Source of the DNA: Microlunatus antarcticus
Lineage (GTDB): Bacteria > Actinomycetota > Actinomycetes > Propionibacteriales > Propionibacteriaceae
Assembly (NCBI RefSeq): GCF_014193425.1
Contig: NZ_JACHZG010000001.1
Location: forward strand, 1,550,001 to 1,614,000
Direction of reading: 5' to 3'
Length of the DNA stretch: 64,000 nt
Numbering within the stretch: position 1 is the first letter of the stretch; the number at the start of each line of letters is the position of its first letter. The position numbers and the translations under genes were made by a program. This document shows, piece by piece, positions 54,716-63,584 of the stretch. Under the pieces are notes generated by a model. The model searched no databases and was not told the origin of the DNA. It was given only the letters and a program-made list of their open reading frames with translations.

Positions 54716-55537
54716 GTGCGGCGGTGGAGGTTCAGCAAGGGGCACGGCACGCAGAACGACTTCGTCGTCCTGCTCGACCGGGAGAACACCCTCGACATGT
54801 CGGACGACGACGTGCGGTGGCTGTGCGACCGGCGCGCCGGGATCGGCGGTGACGGTCTGCTGCGGGCGGTGCGGGCCCGGCACGTCCCGGAGTGGGACGG
54901 CGACCCCGACCTGTGGTTCATGGACTACCGCAACGCCGACGGCTCGCTGGCGCAGATGTGCGGCAACGGCGTACGCGTCTTCGTCCGCTACCTGCTGGAC
55001 GAGGGCCTCGCCACCGGTCCGGACGTCGACGTCGCCACCCGCGCGGGTCTGCGGCCCGCGTCGGTCCTGGCGGACGGTCGGGTGCGGGTCGCGATGGGGC
55101 CGGTCGCGGTGGGTGACGGCGCGGTGCACGTGTCGACCGCCGACGGGTCCGAGTTCGAGGCGACGCCCGTCGACGTGGGCAACCCGCACGCCGTGAGCTT
55201 CGGTCCGCCCCGGGCGCTCGACCTGACCCGCCCGCCCGCGTGGGCACCGGCCACGGCCTTCCCCGAGGGCGTCAACCTGGAGTTCGTCGAGACGGTCGGC
55301 GCACGCCACGTCGCGATGCGGGTCTACGAGCGCGGGGTGGGCGAGACGCGCTCCTGCGGGACCGGCACGGTCGCGGTGGTCGCGGCGAGCCAGGCGCGCG
55401 ACGGCGACGGGGACGGCACGTGGACCGTCGACGTCCCCGGCGGGCAGGTCGAGGTCGAGCTGGCCGACGGTCAGGCCTGGCTGACCGGACCGGCGGTGCT
55501 GGTCGCGTACGGCGAGGTCACCCTGCCGAACGCCTGA
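54716..55537 (+). CDS. dapF: Diaminopimelate epimerase
   Basis: A 273-aa cofactor-free epimerase converting LL- to meso-diaminopimelate for lysine and peptidoglycan. The two catalytic cysteines are Cys82 (AQMCGNGVRVF) and Cys214 (TRSCGTGTVA). GHGTQNDFVVL is the family start. GTG start. A strong nested hairpin follows the stop. Confidence 0.97.
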   Translation: MRRWRFSKGHGTQNDFVVLLDRENTLDMSDDDVRWLCDRRAGIGGDGLLRAVRARHVPEWDGDPDLWFMDYRNADGSLAQMCGNGVRVFVRYLLDEGLATGPDVDVATRAGLRPASVLADGRVRVAMGPVAVGDGAVHVSTADGSEFEATPVDVGNPHAVSFGPPRALDLTRPPAWAPATAFPEGVNLEFVETVGARHVAMRVYERGVGETRSCGTGTVAVVAASQARDGDGDGTWTVDVPGGQVEVELADGQAWLTGPAVLVAYGEVTLPNA

Positions 55538-55559
55538 CCACCGCAGCCGCGCGCCGTCG

Positions 55560-55595
55560 GCACAGCCGCCCAGGCTGCGGCCTGAGCGGCTGTGC
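55560..55595. terminator. Nested hairpin after dapF, likely bidirectional terminator
   Basis: GCACAGCCGC (55560-55569) pairs exactly with GCGGCTGTGC (55586-55595). The 16-base loop contains a second stem, CAGGC/GCCTG. It lies between dapF and the convergent small gene. Confidence 0.72.
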
Positions 55596-55615
55596 GCAGG
55601 GTGCGCGGCTCTGTG

Positions 55616-55792
55616 TCAGCGAGCGGCGGTGTGGTGCAGCGCGGGGTGGCGCGGGTCGAAGGCCAGGGCGCGCCTCACGGCGTTCCACACGGGAGCGAGC
55701 TCGTCGCGGTAGACGACGGCGACGGCGGTCAGCGGGATGCCGAGGCAGAGGACGCCGAGGGCGGCCAGGAGCAGGGTGACGAACGTGGTCAT
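55616..55792 (-). CDS. Small membrane protein (58 aa)
   Basis: Leftward ATG 55792 gives MTTFVTLLLAALGVLCLGIP, then LTAVAVVYRDELAPVWNAVR and RALAFDPRHPALHHTAAR. One membrane helix covers about residues 4-28; the rest is a basic, His-rich tail. Codon use is like that of real genes (G/C in nearly every third position). It has its own upstream region with palindromes and a terminator downstream, which supports expression. Not recognised. It may be a short regulatory or envelope protein. Confidence 0.55.
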   Translation of the reverse strand: MTTFVTLLLAALGVLCLGIPLTAVAVVYRDELAPVWNAVRRALAFDPRHPALHHTAAR

Positions 55793-55824
55793 GAGGGTTG
55801 TCTCTTTCGCTTGACGATGAAGGA

Positions 55825-55836
55825 GACAACGTTGTC
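55825..55836. promoter_or_regulatory. Perfect 12-bp palindrome upstream of the 58-aa membrane protein
   Basis: GACAACGTTGTC. A third half-site, GTTGTCTC at 55797-55804, is complementary to GAGACAAC at 55823-55830. The central ACAACGTTGT agrees at all ten bases with the LacI-type consensus AYAACGTTRT seen at 10668 and 11793. It lies between the small gene and hflX (218-base gap) and could control either. Confidence 0.5.
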
Positions 55837-56010
55837 AACGTCCAGGGTAGCGACCGTCGGGCGTGTTCGCACGCGGCGCGTCGAGGTGGTGTCCGCCGAT
55901 CCGGTCGCGGGACCGTGGCGCGTCGGCGCCGTCGGCTCGGCAGAAGGACCTGTGGACAGCGGCCGAAGCAGGTGCCCACGGTTGGCCCTGCGTGAGAGTC
56001 TGGGGACAAG

Positions 56011-57531
56011 ATGAGTCTGCCTCGCACCGATGACCCCACGCTCGACGACGACGCCGTCCGACCCGAGGACGAGCTGGTCGTCGAGACCGTCCGCCGACCC
56101 CGCGCACCCCGACCCGTCGATCCCGACGGCGTCGACGGCGAGCAGCTCGACCGCGCCGACCGGCAGTCGCTGCGCCGCGTCGGAGGCATGTCGACCGAGC
56201 TCGCCGACATCAGCGAGGTCGAGTACCGCCAGCTGCTGCTGGAGCGGGTCGTCCTCGTCAGCGTCTGGACGACGGGCAGCCAGGTCGACGTCGACAACTC
56301 GGTGGCCGAGCTCAAGCTGCTCGCCGAGACGGCCGGTTCCCAGGTGCTCGAGGGTCTCGTCCAGCGCCGCGCGATCCCCGACCCGGCCACGTACATCGGG
56401 TCCGGCAAGGTCGCCGAGCTGCGCGAGGTCGTGGTGTCGACGGGCGCCGACACCGTGATCTGCGACGGCGAGCTCAGCCCCGCCCAGCTGCGCAACCTCG
56501 AGGACAAGGTCAAGGTCAAGGTCATCGACCGGACCGCGCTGATCCTCGACATCTTCGCCCAGCACGCCAAGAGCGCGGAGGGCAAGGCCCAGGTCGAGCT
56601 CGCGCAGCTCAACTACCTCAAGCAGCGCCTGCGCGGCTGGGGTGGCAACCTCTCGCGCCAGGCCGGTGGTCGCGCCGCCGGCGGTGCGGGCATCGGTGGC
56701 CGCGGACCGGGTGAGACCAAGCTGGAGACCGACCGCCGCCGGATCAACCACCGCATCTCGCGCCTGCGCAGCGCGCTGCGGGACATGGACGGCACGCGGG
56801 AGACGAAACGGGCCGAGCGGCGGCGCCACCAGGTGCCGTCGGTCGCGATCGTGGGCTACACCAACGCGGGCAAGTCGAGCCTCCTCAACCGGCTCACCGG
56901 GGCGGGCGTGCTCGTCGAGGACGCGCTGTTCGCGACGCTGGACCCGACCACGCGTCGTTCGGCCACCGTGGACGGGCGGGTCTTCACGCTCACCGACACC
57001 GTCGGGTTCGTCCGGCACCTGCCCCACGACCTGGTCGAGGCCTTCGCGTCCACGCTGGAGGAGTCGGCGCAGGCCGACCTCCTGCTCCACGTGGTCGACG
57101 GGTCGGACCCCGACCCCGAGGGCCAGATCCACGCCGTGCACGAGGTGCTGACGCAGATCGGCGCGGGCACCGTCTCCGAGCTCGTCGTGATCAACAAGTC
57201 GGACCTGGCCACCCCCGACGCGATCGCCGCGCTCCGGGCGCGCCACCGCGACGCGGTCGTCGTGTCGGCCCGGACGGGCGAGGGCTTCGAAGAGCTCCGG
57301 CGCACGCTCGAGTCCCGGCTGCCCCGGCCCGAGGTCGAGGTCCACGCGCTGATCCCGTACGAGCGGGGCGACCTGCTCGACCGGGTGCACCAGGCCGGCG
57401 AGCTGCTCACCACCGAGCACACCGGCGAAGGGACGCTCGTCGTCGCGCGGGTGAACGCCGACCTGGCCGGCGAGCTCGCCGTCTTCGAGCGGGGGAGCGT
57501 GCCCGCGGACCCCACCGTCCGCGGTGCCTGA
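56011..57531 (+). CDS. hflX: GTPase HflX
   Basis: A 506-aa ribosome-splitting GTPase. The HflX N-domain (LAETAGSQVLEGLVQRRAIP, TYIGSGKVAELREVV) precedes a coiled coil (SRQAGGRAAGGAGIGGRGPG, GETKLETDRR). The G domain has G1 GYTNAGKSSLLNRL near residue 286, G3 DTVGFVRHLP and G4 NKSD. An acidic N-terminal extension of about 60 aa is typical of actinobacteria. ATG at 56011 after GGGGACAAG. Its last 8 bases overlap dinG. Confidence 0.96.
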   Translation: MSLPRTDDPTLDDDAVRPEDELVVETVRRPRAPRPVDPDGVDGEQLDRADRQSLRRVGGMSTELADISEVEYRQLLLERVVLVSVWTTGSQVDVDNSVAELKLLAETAGSQVLEGLVQRRAIPDPATYIGSGKVAELREVVVSTGADTVICDGELSPAQLRNLEDKVKVKVIDRTALILDIFAQHAKSAEGKAQVELAQLNYLKQRLRGWGGNLSRQAGGRAAGGAGIGGRGPGETKLETDRRRINHRISRLRSALRDMDGTRETKRAERRRHQVPSVAIVGYTNAGKSSLLNRLTGAGVLVEDALFATLDPTTRRSATVDGRVFTLTDTVGFVRHLPHDLVEAFASTLEESAQADLLLHVVDGSDPDPEGQIHAVHEVLTQIGAGTVSELVVINKSDLATPDAIAALRARHRDAVVVSARTGEGFEELRRTLESRLPRPEVEVHALIPYERGDLLDRVHQAGELLTTEHTGEGTLVVARVNADLAGELAVFERGSVPADPTVRGA

Positions 57532-59617
57532 GCAGACCCTCACGGCGCCGACCGGTTCGACCCGGCCGGCGTCCGAGGCGGCGAAGCCCGGCCACCGCCA
57601 GGTGCTGGACGACGCCGTCGCCGGCATCGGCGGCTCCGACCGGCCGGGTCAGCACGCGATGGCCGACGCGGTCGCCCAGGCGCTCGGTGACGGGCGGCAC
57701 CTCCTCGTCCAGGCGGGGACGGGCACCGGCAAGTCGCTCGGCTACCTCGCCCCCGCCCTGGTCTGGCTGACCGAGCACCCGGGGGAGCGGATCGTCGTGG
57801 CGACCGCGACGCTCGCGCTGCAGGCCCAGCTCGCGCACGCCGACATCCCGGCCGCGATCGACGCGGTCGAGCACGTGACCGGCAAGCGCCCCGAGTTCTC
57901 CGTGCTCAAGGGCCGCAGCAACTACGCCTGCCTGCTCCGGGTGCGGGACGGCGGCACGTCCGACCAGGGCACGCTGATCTCCGCGGACGACCTGGTGGCG
58001 ACGGCCCGGACCGCCCCGACCGCCGACTCCGCGCTCGGGGCCGAGGTCCTGGCCCTGCGCGAGTGGGCCGAGGACCAGGCGTCGACCGGCGGCGTCGCGG
58101 ACCGTGACGACGCCCCCACCCACAGCGACCGGGCCTGGCACCAGGTGTCGGTCCCCGCCCGGGAGTGCCTGGGGGCCCAGCGGTGCCCGCACGGGGACTC
58201 CTGCCTGGTCGAGGTCTCCCGCGACCGGGCGCGTTCCGCGAGCCTCGTCGTCACCAACCACGCGCTCCTGGCGATCGACGCGATGCAGGGCGGGACGGCG
58301 GTGCCCGAGCACCGGGCCGTCATCGTGGACGAGGCGCACGAGCTCGTCGCCCGCGTGACCGGCGCGGCCTCGGGCGAGCTGAGCCCGCAGCAGGTCGAGC
58401 GGGTCGGCAAGCGGGCCGTGACGTTCCTGTCCGACGAGACGGCCCTGGAGCTGCTCGAGTCCGCCGACGACCTGCGCGAGGCGCTGGACGAGTCGCCGCT
58501 CGAGCGCGTCGAGGACCCGTCCTCGGCCTTCGTCGCGGCCGTGGAGCGGGTGCGTGCCGCGTCGCGGGCCGCAGTCTCCGGGCTCACGAGCGGCTCGGAG
58601 AAGGCGAGCCCCGAGCAGCGGCAGGCCGCCGCGGCGGTGAGTGAGGTCTTCGACGTCGCCGAGCGGATGGCCGCGCTGTCGGCGTACGACGTGGTGTGGG
58701 TGACCGAGCGGGAACGTTCCGGGCGCGAGGCGCGCGTCGCGCCCCTGTCCGTCGCCGGGCTCATGCGCTCCGCGGTGTTCGGCGAGCGCACGGTCGTGCT
58801 CACCTCGGCCACCCTCAAGCTCGGTGACGACTTCGGGCCCAGCGCGGGCAGCCTCGGGCTGCGGGCCCGGGACCGCGACGACGAGTCCTCGCCGTACGTG
58901 CCCGTCGCGTCCGGCGGGGACAAGGCCGGCGCCGACGTCGTCGTCCCGTGGCGCGCCCTCGACGTCGGGTCGCCCTTCGACTACCGCCACCAGGCGATCC
59001 GCTACGTCGCCCGGACCCTGCCGACCCCGGGGCGCGACGGGATGAGCAAAGAGGTTCTTGACGAGATCGCCGAGCTGGTGTGGGCGGCCGGGGGGCGCAC
59101 CCTCGGGCTGTTCTCGTCGCGGCGGGCCGCCGAAGCCGCGGCGGTGCACGTCCGGCGGCAGCTGCCCAAGATGACGATCCTGTGCCAGGGCGACGCCCAG
59201 CTCTCCGACCTGACCCGCCGCTTCACCGCGGAGGAGACGACGAGCCTCTTCGGCACGCTCTCGCTCTGGCAGGGCGTCGACGTCCCGGGCGCGACCTGCC
59301 AGCTCGTGATCATCGACCGCATCCCCTTCCCCCGGCCCGACGAGCCGCTCACGCTGGCCCGGCAGAAGGCGGTCGCTGACGCGGGCGGGAACGGCTTCAT
59401 GAGCGTCGCGGCCACCCACGCCGCGCTGCTGCTCGCGCAGGGCTCCGGCCGCCTGGTGCGCCGCAGCAGCGACCGCGGGGTCGTCGCGGTGCTCGACCCG
59501 CGGCTGGTGACCGCGCGCTACGGGTCGTTCCTGCGCGCGTCCATGCCCGACATGTGGGAGACCACCGACCGCGAGATCGCCGTGGGGGCGCTCCGTCGGC
59601 TGGCCGAGACGCCGTAG
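57524..59617 (+). CDS. dinG: ATP-dependent DNA helicase, DinG/XPD family
   Basis: A 697-aa iron-sulfur helicase. Walker A LVQAGTGTGKSLGYLAPAL near residue 65, four cysteines for a 4Fe-4S cluster (SNYACLL, ARECLGAQRC, GDSC), motif II VIVDEAHELVA and a C-terminal helicase domain with IDRIPFPRPDEP and QGSGRLVRRSSDRGVVAVLD. It unwinds damaged or structured DNA. GTG start overlapping hflX by 8 bases. No SOS box was seen directly in front, so expression is probably with hflX. Confidence 0.94.
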   Translation: MPEQTLTAPTGSTRPASEAAKPGHRQVLDDAVAGIGGSDRPGQHAMADAVAQALGDGRHLLVQAGTGTGKSLGYLAPALVWLTEHPGERIVVATATLALQAQLAHADIPAAIDAVEHVTGKRPEFSVLKGRSNYACLLRVRDGGTSDQGTLISADDLVATARTAPTADSALGAEVLALREWAEDQASTGGVADRDDAPTHSDRAWHQVSVPARECLGAQRCPHGDSCLVEVSRDRARSASLVVTNHALLAIDAMQGGTAVPEHRAVIVDEAHELVARVTGAASGELSPQQVERVGKRAVTFLSDETALELLESADDLREALDESPLERVEDPSSAFVAAVERVRAASRAAVSGLTSGSEKASPEQRQAAAAVSEVFDVAERMAALSAYDVVWVTERERSGREARVAPLSVAGLMRSAVFGERTVVLTSATLKLGDDFGPSAGSLGLRARDRDDESSPYVPVASGGDKAGADVVVPWRALDVGSPFDYRHQAIRYVARTLPTPGRDGMSKEVLDEIAELVWAAGGRTLGLFSSRRAAEAAAVHVRRQLPKMTILCQGDAQLSDLTRRFTAEETTSLFGTLSLWQGVDVPGATCQLVIIDRIPFPRPDEPLTLARQKAVADAGGNGFMSVAATHAALLLAQGSGRLVRRSSDRGVVAVLDPRLVTARYGSFLRASMPDMWETTDREIAVGALRRLAETP

Positions 59618-59668
59618 GGCGGCCGACCGGACGCCGACCTCCGCCGGTCGGGTGACAGGGTGTGCCGC

Positions 59669-61114
59669 ATGGAGCACACCTACGACGTCGACCTGGCCGT
59701 CATCGGCTCGGGCCCGGGCGGTCAGAAGGCGGCGATCATGGCCGCCAAGCTGGGCAAGAAGGTCTGCGTCATCGACAGCAAGTCGATGGTCGGCGGGGTG
59801 TGCGTCAACACCGGGACCATCCCGTCGAAGACGCTGCGCGAGGCCGTGCTCTACCTGACCGGCATGGACATGCGCGAGCTGTACGGCGCGAGCTACCGGG
59901 TCAAGGAGGAGATCACGATCTCCGACCTGCTGGCCCGGCTGCAGCACGTGATCGGACGGGAGACCGAGGTCATCCGGGCCCAGCTCCAGCGCAACCACAT
60001 CGAGCTGATCCCGGGGACGGCGTCGTTCCTCGACCCGCACACCCTGTCGGTGGACCTGGAGGGCCAGCCGTCGCACCGGACGCTGACCGCCGGCGTCATC
60101 GTCATCGCCACCGGAACCGTCCCGGCGCGGCCGGCGAACGTGAAGTTCGACGGCGTACGGGTGCTCGACTCCGACCAGATCCTCGCGGTCGACGAGGTCC
60201 CTGGGTCGATGGTCGTGGTCGGCGCCGGCGTGATCGGCGTGGAGTACGCGTCGATGTTCGCGGCCCTCGGCACGCGGGTCACGCTGGTCGAGAAGCGCGA
60301 CCAGATGCTCGACTTCTGCGACCCCGAGATCGTCGAGTCCCTCAAGTTCCACCTGCGCGACCACACCATGTCGTTCCGCTTCGGCGAGGAGGTGGCGTCG
60401 GTGGAGAGCTCGGGCGGCGGGACCATCACGACCCTCGCCTCCGGCAAGCGGATCGCCGCCGAGGTCGTCATGCACTCGGCCGGACGCCAGGGAAACACGA
60501 CGGCCCTCGACCTCGAGCGCGCAGGTCTGGAGGCGGACAAGCGCGGTCGGCTGTCGGTGAACGAGAAGTACCAGACCACGGTGCCCCACATCTACGCGGT
60601 CGGGGACGTCATCGGCTTCCCGGCCCTCGCGGCCACCTCGATGGACCAGGGTCGGCTCGCCGCGTCCCACGCGTTCGACGAGCCGGTCCGCGACCTCCAG
60701 GCGCTGCAGCCGATCGGCATCTACACGATCCCCGAGATCAGCTACTGCGGGAAGACCGAGGGGGAGCTGACGCGTGAGTCGGTGCCGTTCGAGGTCGGGA
60801 TCTCGCGCTACCGCGAGCTGGCGCGCGGCCAGATCATCGGGGACTCGTACGGGATGCTCAAGCTGATCGTGCACGCCGACACCCGCGAGATCCTCGGCGT
60901 GCACATCTTCGGGACCAACGCGACCGAGCTGGTCCACATCGGTCAGGCGATCATGGGCTGCGGCGGGACCGTCGACTACCTCGTCGACACGGTCCTCAAC
61001 TACCCGACGCTGTCGGAGGCGTACAAGGTCGCCGCCCTCGACGTCGCCAACAAGCTCCGGGCCGTCGCGAGGCTGACCTCGCAGATGGCGGCTGCGGAGC
61101 CCAGCCTGCGCTAG
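59669..61114 (+). CDS. sthA: Soluble pyridine nucleotide transhydrogenase (Si-specific)
   Basis: A 481-aa flavoprotein moving hydride between NADPH and NAD+. FAD site [24 protein letters not shown] site [20 protein letters not shown] near residue 177 and dimer region [15 protein letters not shown]. The redox-active motif of disulfide reductases (GGxCxNxGCIPSK) reads [13 protein letters not shown], with Thr50 replacing the second Cys. This is the SthA signature and excludes lipoamide dehydrogenase. ATG at 59669 with AGGG 8 bases upstream. Located convergently to lexA. Confidence 0.94.
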   Translation: MEHTYDVDLAVIGSGPGGQKAAIMAAKLGKKVCVIDSKSMVGGVCVNTGTIPSKTLREAVLYLTGMDMRELYGASYRVKEEITISDLLARLQHVIGRETEVIRAQLQRNHIELIPGTASFLDPHTLSVDLEGQPSHRTLTAGVIVIATGTVPARPANVKFDGVRVLDSDQILAVDEVPGSMVVVGAGVIGVEYASMFAALGTRVTLVEKRDQMLDFCDPEIVESLKFHLRDHTMSFRFGEEVASVESSGGGTITTLASGKRIAAEVVMHSAGRQGNTTALDLERAGLEADKRGRLSVNEKYQTTVPHIYAVGDVIGFPALAATSMDQGRLAASHAFDEPVRDLQALQPIGIYTIPEISYCGKTEGELTRESVPFEVGISRYRELARGQIIGDSYGMLKLIVHADTREILGVHIFGTNATELVHIGQAIMGCGGTVDYLVDTVLNYPTLSEAYKVAALDVANKLRAVARLTSQMAAAEPSLR

Positions 61115-61138
61115 GTCTGCTGCCCGGCCCCTCCTGCG

Positions 61139-61972
61139 TCAGAGCCGACGCAGGACGGCGACGACCTTGCCGAGGATCGTGGCGTGGTTGCCGTCGATCG
61201 GGTCGTACGCCGGGTTGTGCGGCATGAGCCAGACCTGGCCGGGCTCGCGCTTGAACGTCTTGACGGTCGCCTCGTTGTCGAGCAGCGCGGCCACGATGTC
61301 CCCGTTGTCCGCGCTCGGCTGCTGCCGCACGACCACCCAGTCGCCGTCGCAGATCGCGGCCTCGATCATCGAGTCGCCGCGGACCTCGAGGGTGAACATC
61401 GTCCCCTCGCCCACCAGCTGGCGCGGCAGCGCGAAGACGTCCTCGATGCGCTCCTCGGCCAGGATCGGCCCGCCGGCGGCGATGCGCCCCAGGACCGGTA
61501 CGTGCACCGGCTCCGGGTACTGGTTGATGCCGGAGTCGTCCATCTCGACCAGGCGCGGCCGACGGTCGACGGGGGCCGGTGCCGTGCTCGCGACACTCGC
61601 GCGGCGGTCCTCGCCCGGTAGCAGCACCTCGAGCGCGCGTGGCCGGTTGGGGTCGCGGCGCAGGAAGCCCTTCTGCTCGAGGGCCTTCAGCTGGTGCGAC
61701 ACGCTCGACGAGCTCGCCAGCCCGACCGCCTCGCCCATCTCCCGGATGCTCGGGGGGTAGCCGCGGGACTCGACGGTGTCGCGGATGACCTCGAGGATCC
61801 GACGCTGGCGCGGGGTGAGCCCGGTGCTGTCGGCCGGACCGTCGGGCAGCGAGCTGACCGAGGCGGACTCGGCGAGCTGCGCGGCGACCTCGGCCTTGGT
61901 CGGCCGGCCACGGCGCCGGGCCGGGCGGGCGGGATCGGTGAGCGTGCCGTCAGGCGTGTCGTCGTGTGCCAT
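61139..61972 (-). CDS. lexA: SOS repressor LexA
   Basis: A 277-aa repressor of the DNA-damage regulon. An N-terminal basic extension of about 50 aa ([18 protein letters not shown]) precedes the winged helix ([33 protein letters not shown]). The self-cleavage site is Ala166-Gly167 (GRIAAGGPI), with catalytic Ser201 (RGDSMIEA) and Lys238 (EATVKTFK). All are intact. ATG at 61972. A LexA box at 62005 shows autoregulation. Confidence 0.97.
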   Translation of the reverse strand: MAHDDTPDGTLTDPARPARRRGRPTKAEVAAQLAESASVSSLPDGPADSTGLTPRQRRILEVIRDTVESRGYPPSIREMGEAVGLASSSSVSHQLKALEQKGFLRRDPNRPRALEVLLPGEDRRASVASTAPAPVDRRPRLVEMDDSGINQYPEPVHVPVLGRIAAGGPILAEERIEDVFALPRQLVGEGTMFTLEVRGDSMIEAAICDGDWVVVRQQPSADNGDIVAALLDNEATVKTFKREPGQVWLMPHNPAYDPIDGNHATILGKVVAVLRRL

Positions 61973-62004
61973 GAACCGCACTCTAAAGATGACGTCGACC
62001 ACAT

Positions 62005-62020
62005 TCAAACACCTGTTCGA
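62005..62020 (-). promoter_or_regulatory. LexA box of lexA
   Basis: TCAAACACCTGTTCGA, one base from the TCGAAC-N4-GTTCGA consensus and almost identical to the recA box. It lies 33 bases before the lexA ATG. Confidence 0.88.
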
Positions 62021-62120
62021 GCGTGTCGCGCTTCGTCGTGATCCGTCGTTCGGCGGCTCGCGTGCTCCTTCGGCGCCGTTTCTGTCAGACCCCTCTGGTG
62101 TGCTCTGGGACATGAAGTCC

Positions 62121-62203
62121 TCGAACACCGATTCGAATGTGCTTGCACTCGGCGACGAGGTGCGGTACACATCGAACATGCGTTCGATCGAACCTACGTT
62201 CGA
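62121..62203 (+). promoter_or_regulatory. Three further LexA-type boxes upstream of the divergent gene
   Basis: TCGAACACCGATTCGA (62121-62136), TCGAACATGCGTTCGA (62172-62187) and, directly abutting, TCGAACCTACGTTCGA (62188-62203). The second and third fit the consensus fully, and the first has AT where GT is expected. They lie 32-114 bases before the ATG at 62235. Confidence 0.85.
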
Positions 62204-62234
62204 CCGGACGCCCGACCCGCTGAGGAGCATCGCC

Positions 62235-62621
62235 ATGAGTGTCGCTTTCGCCGAGCCCGTGACCGACCGACCGACCGCCGACGTGCGCGTGGGTCGACCG
62301 GCCCCCGCCCCGACGCGCACCACGCCCCGCCGGCCCGGTCCGGGCGTCGGCCCGACGGCCCGCCCGCGTCGGCTGCGCTTCACCGCCCCGGCCGTGGCCG
62401 GGTCCTCGACCGGCGCGCGGGCGTGCGCTCCGGCTCGGGCTGTCGAGCCGGTCAGCCGCAGCTGGCGCCTCACCGAGCGCGGCCTCGCCGTCGTCCTCGT
62501 GATGGCGGCGGCGCTGGTCGCCGCCAGCATCGCGGTCGTCGGGCTGACCGCCCTGCGGGTCACGGGCGAGAGCTACCAGCCCAGCCACTCGGTCGCTGCG
62601 CCGGTGCTCGTCCAGCCCTGA
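62235..62621 (+). CDS. SOS-controlled small membrane protein, LysM-less relative of DivS/Rv2719c-type division inhibitors
   Basis: A 128-aa protein: a basic, Pro/Ala-rich cytoplasmic part (1-75), the stretch [20 protein letters not shown] starting one membrane helix, and a short outside tail ending VAAPVLVQP. The gene divergent from lexA in many actinobacteria encodes an SOS-induced membrane protein that blocks division (DivS in Corynebacterium, Rv2719c in Mycobacterium), often with a C-terminal LysM domain. Position, topology and the RLTERG-like pre-helix motif match, but the tail is only about 20 aa and no LysM is present. GAGGAG lies 7 bases before the ATG. Function is inferred. Confidence 0.75.
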   Translation: MSVAFAEPVTDRPTADVRVGRPAPAPTRTTPRRPGPGVGPTARPRRLRFTAPAVAGSSTGARACAPARAVEPVSRSWRLTERGLAVVLVMAAALVAASIAVVGLTALRVTGESYQPSHSVAAPVLVQP

Positions 62622-62637
62622 GCCGGCACGCGGGGGC

Positions 62638-63483
62638 TCAGCCCCGGCGTTCGAGATCCGTCAGCGGCGGCACAGGAGTGCGGACGACGATCGTCTGCGC
62701 GAGCTTGTCGGCCAGCGTCTGGTGCTCGTCGTCCCAGAGCGGCCAGAGGTAGCCGACGTAGCCGAAGCCGTCGACGATGTGCAGCAGGTCGCGCAGGAAC
62801 GCGTTGAAGGGCCCGATCGGTCTCCCGGTCGTCTGGCTGACCAGCCAGGTCTTCGTCACGCGCTTGCCGACGCTCTGCCCGGAACGTCCCGCCAGGAAGT
62901 AGCGGTTGTAGACCGACCACCCGAAGGCGCCCAGCGACAGCAGCGTGCCGATCAGCACCAGCCAGTAGCTCGGGGGGACGTTCAGCTCACGACGGAAGAA
63001 GCCCAGGTACGTCGGGAGGTAGCCGGCGTAGAGCACGACCAGAGCGACATAGCTGGGGGCGTGGTCGATGACGAGTCCCGCCACCCGGCGACCCCACCCG
63101 GCGTAGTCGTCCCGCGGCGGCGGGGTCCAGGGAGCGCCCGGACCCCAGGGCGGCGGCGGGCCGTACGCGGGGAAGGGCGGCGCCGGCGGACCCCAGGCCA
63201 CCGGTGAGGCTCCGGGCCCGGGCTGAGGACCGGGCGACCAGGGGCCCGACGACGGGGGACCGCTCGGGCCCGGCAACGAGCCCGTCAGCGGTCCCGGGTG
63301 CGGCGGTCCCGATGGGCGGGCGTAGCGGGGGACCGGGCCGTAGTGCGGTCCACCCGGAGGTACGGGCGGCGACGACGTCCCCTTCGGCCCGCCACCACCG
63401 CGGCCCCCGTACGACGCGGGTGGCGGCGGGGGCGCCGTCGAGCCCTCCGGACCGTCCTGGGCCCCGGGGACGTTCTCGCTCAC
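62638..63483 (-). CDS. RDD-family membrane protein with Pro/Gly-rich N-terminus
   Basis: A 281-aa protein. Residues 1-125 are low-complexity Pro/Gly/Ser. Then an RDD domain begins with YAGWGRRVAGLVIDHAPSYV (the Arg-Asp pair of the family), with three to four membrane segments and the conserved GRSGQSVGKRVTKTWLVSQT. The end DDEHQTLADKLAQTIVV is typical of RDD proteins. Function is unknown; RDD proteins have been proposed as transporters. A short GGGGC/GCCCC hairpin covers its stop codon. Confidence 0.9.
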   Translation of the reverse strand: MSENVPGAQDGPEGSTAPPPPPASYGGRGGGGPKGTSSPPVPPGGPHYGPVPRYARPSGPPHPGPLTGSLPGPSGPPSSGPWSPGPQPGPGASPVAWGPPAPPFPAYGPPPPWGPGAPWTPPPRDDYAGWGRRVAGLVIDHAPSYVALVVLYAGYLPTYLGFFRRELNVPPSYWLVLIGTLLSLGAFGWSVYNRYFLAGRSGQSVGKRVTKTWLVSQTTGRPIGPFNAFLRDLLHIVDGFGYVGYLWPLWDDEHQTLADKLAQTIVVRTPVPPLTDLERRG

Positions 63484-63584
63484 GCTGCTCCTGGAGTGCC
63501 GCCGGACCGACCCTGCTGGTCCGCCCGGGCTCAGGCTAGGGCGCGGAAGGGCCGCGCGACCCGAACTCCGGGCACAATGGCGTC

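Noticed and set aside
59669-61114. Lipoamide dehydrogenase or mycothione reductase
   Set aside because: The redox-active second cysteine is Thr ([13 protein letters not shown]), the pattern of soluble transhydrogenases.
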